Assembly: GCF_020329485.1 (NCBI RefSeq) | Contig: NZ_JAGKJI010000013.1 | Span: 1-64,000 of the forward strand | Direction of reading: 5' to 3' | Origin: Bradyrhizobium cenepequi | GTDB taxonomy: Bacteria > Pseudomonadota > Alphaproteobacteria > Rhizobiales > Xanthobacteraceae | Length of the DNA stretch: 64,000 nt | Part shown: positions 62,071 through 64,000 of the stretch, piece by piece | Position numbering within the stretch: the stretch's first letter is position 1 | Layout: each line of letters opens with the position of its first letter | Notes under the pieces: generated by a model | Told to the model about the DNA's origin: nothing | Database searches by the model: none | What the model saw: the letters and a program-made list of their open reading frames with translations, nothing else | Program-made: the position numbers and the translations under genes

Positions 62071-62472
62071 ATGGCATACGTCACATCGGCTACCACCAAG
62101 GGCGGACGCAACGGCCGTTCCATGCTCGACAGCGGCGGGCTCGCGCTCGCGATGGCGCTGCCGAAGGAATTGGGCGGTGCCGGCGACGGCAATAATCCCG
62201 AGCAGCTTTTTGCACTGGGCTATTCGGCTTGCTTTGGCCAGGCCATTCTCGTTGTCGCCAAGAACCACGGTGTCGACGGCCAGGCGGCCGAGGTCACCGC
62301 TGACGTGACGCTCAAGACTGACGGCGGCTTTTCGCTCGCGGTCGAACTCAAGGTTTCCATTCCCGGCGCCGACAAGGCCAAGGTGCAGGCGGTCGTCGAT
62401 GAAGCTCACACGGTGTGCCCGTATTCGAAGGCCACCAAAGGCAATATCCCGGTCAAGCTGACCGTGGTCTGA
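62071..62472 (+). CDS. Organic hydroperoxide resistance protein Ohr (OsmC family)
   Basis: A 133-residue OsmC-fold peroxidase with two redox cysteines, Cys54 in LGYSACFGQA and Cys116 in HTVCPYSKAT, the arrangement used by Ohr to reduce organic and fatty-acid hydroperoxides with lipoylated or thiol donors. The ATG follows gggagc. It stands between atpG and atpD in the same direction with gaps of 15 and 26 nt, so it is probably co-transcribed with the ATP synthase, which is unusual for this gene. No OhrR regulator is nearby. Confidence 0.9.
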   Translation: MAYVTSATTKGGRNGRSMLDSGGLALAMALPKELGGAGDGNNPEQLFALGYSACFGQAILVVAKNHGVDGQAAEVTADVTLKTDGGFSLAVELKVSIPGADKAKVQAVVDEAHTVCPYSKATKGNIPVKLTVV

Positions 62473-62498
62473 AATTCGGATCGAAGGAGACAGAGTAA

Positions 62499-63941
<1,443 letters not shown>

Positions 63942-63950
63942 GGGGCGAAT

Positions 63951-63994
63951 GGCGAAGTAGGGAGTAGCGAATAGCGCTGCTCCCTGACTTCGCC
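63951..63994. repeat. Palindromic repeat after atpD
   Basis: Arms ggcgaagtagggagtagcg and cgctgctccctgacttcgcc pair with one or two mismatches. It starts 9 nt after the atpD stop, so an inverted repeat would separate atpD from atpC. Its right side is near the edge of the window. Confidence 0.65.
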
Positions 63995-64000
63995 ACTCAC

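Overview
This window is a high-GC, core-chromosome segment of an alphaproteobacterium, most like Bradyrhizobium or a close relative in the Nitrobacteraceae. Support comes from the mdh-sucCDAB-lpdA order, an F1-only ATP synthase operon (atpHAG-D without F0 genes), ccm genes next to acnA (the arrangement known from the cyc genes and acnA of B. japonicum), and a dense set of intergenic palindromic repeats of the Bradyrhizobium type. I see no rRNA, tRNA, CRISPR array, prophage, transposase or conjugation gene.

Layout. 1-9.2 kb: repeat-rich left edge, MFS transporter, leuB, asd, a UPF0114 membrane protein, beta-carbonic anhydrase, CitE-like lyase, DXD glycosyltransferase, leuD and a small zincin-like metallopeptidase. 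9.2-11.3 kb: four small exported low-complexity proteins in tandem. 11.4-18.6 kb: leuC, then the minus-strand series ffh-rpsP-rimM-(MDR oxidoreductase)-trmD-rplS. 19-26.4 kb: MBL-fold hydrolase, two exported proteins (SIMPL and GyrI-like), dapF-mtaB, an RluA-type pseudouridine synthase and ftsY-yciB. 26.5-29.5 kb: cytochrome c maturation genes ccmABCDG. 29.7-42 kb: acnA, DUF1223, DUF2794, GNAT, Bax inhibitor-1-like protein, an FtsX-type ABC exporter divergent from tesA, thpR and zapE. 42-53.4 kb: the TCA block mdh-sucC-(DUF1579)-sucD-sucA-sucB-(SDR)-lpdA. 53.5-58.3 kb: DUF4337, xerC, priA and a histidine-rich RlpA. 58.9-64 kb: atpH-atpA-atpG-(ohr)-atpD, cut before the expected atpC.

How the genes fit together. 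AcnA, SucCDAB, LpdA and Mdh carry carbon through the TCA cycle. CcmABCDG matures the c-type cytochromes of the respiratory chain, which drives the ATP synthase. LeuBCD, Asd and DapF make leucine and the aspartate-family amino acids, including meso-diaminopimelate. Ffh and FtsY form the SRP targeting pathway; RpsP, RplS, RimM, TrmD, MtaB and the pseudouridine synthase serve ribosome and tRNA maturation.

The most notable signals are these: nearly all palindromic repeats lie within about 35 nt of a stop codon, and four overlap or supply the stop; single accessory genes sit inside three otherwise conserved operons (MDR in rimM-trmD, DUF1579 in sucC-sucD, Ohr in atpG-atpD); there is a tandem cluster of exported repeat proteins; and an RlpA protein carries two hexahistidine runs. 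I found no clear candidate for a wholly new defence or mobile system. All functions are assigned by reading motifs; no database search was run.
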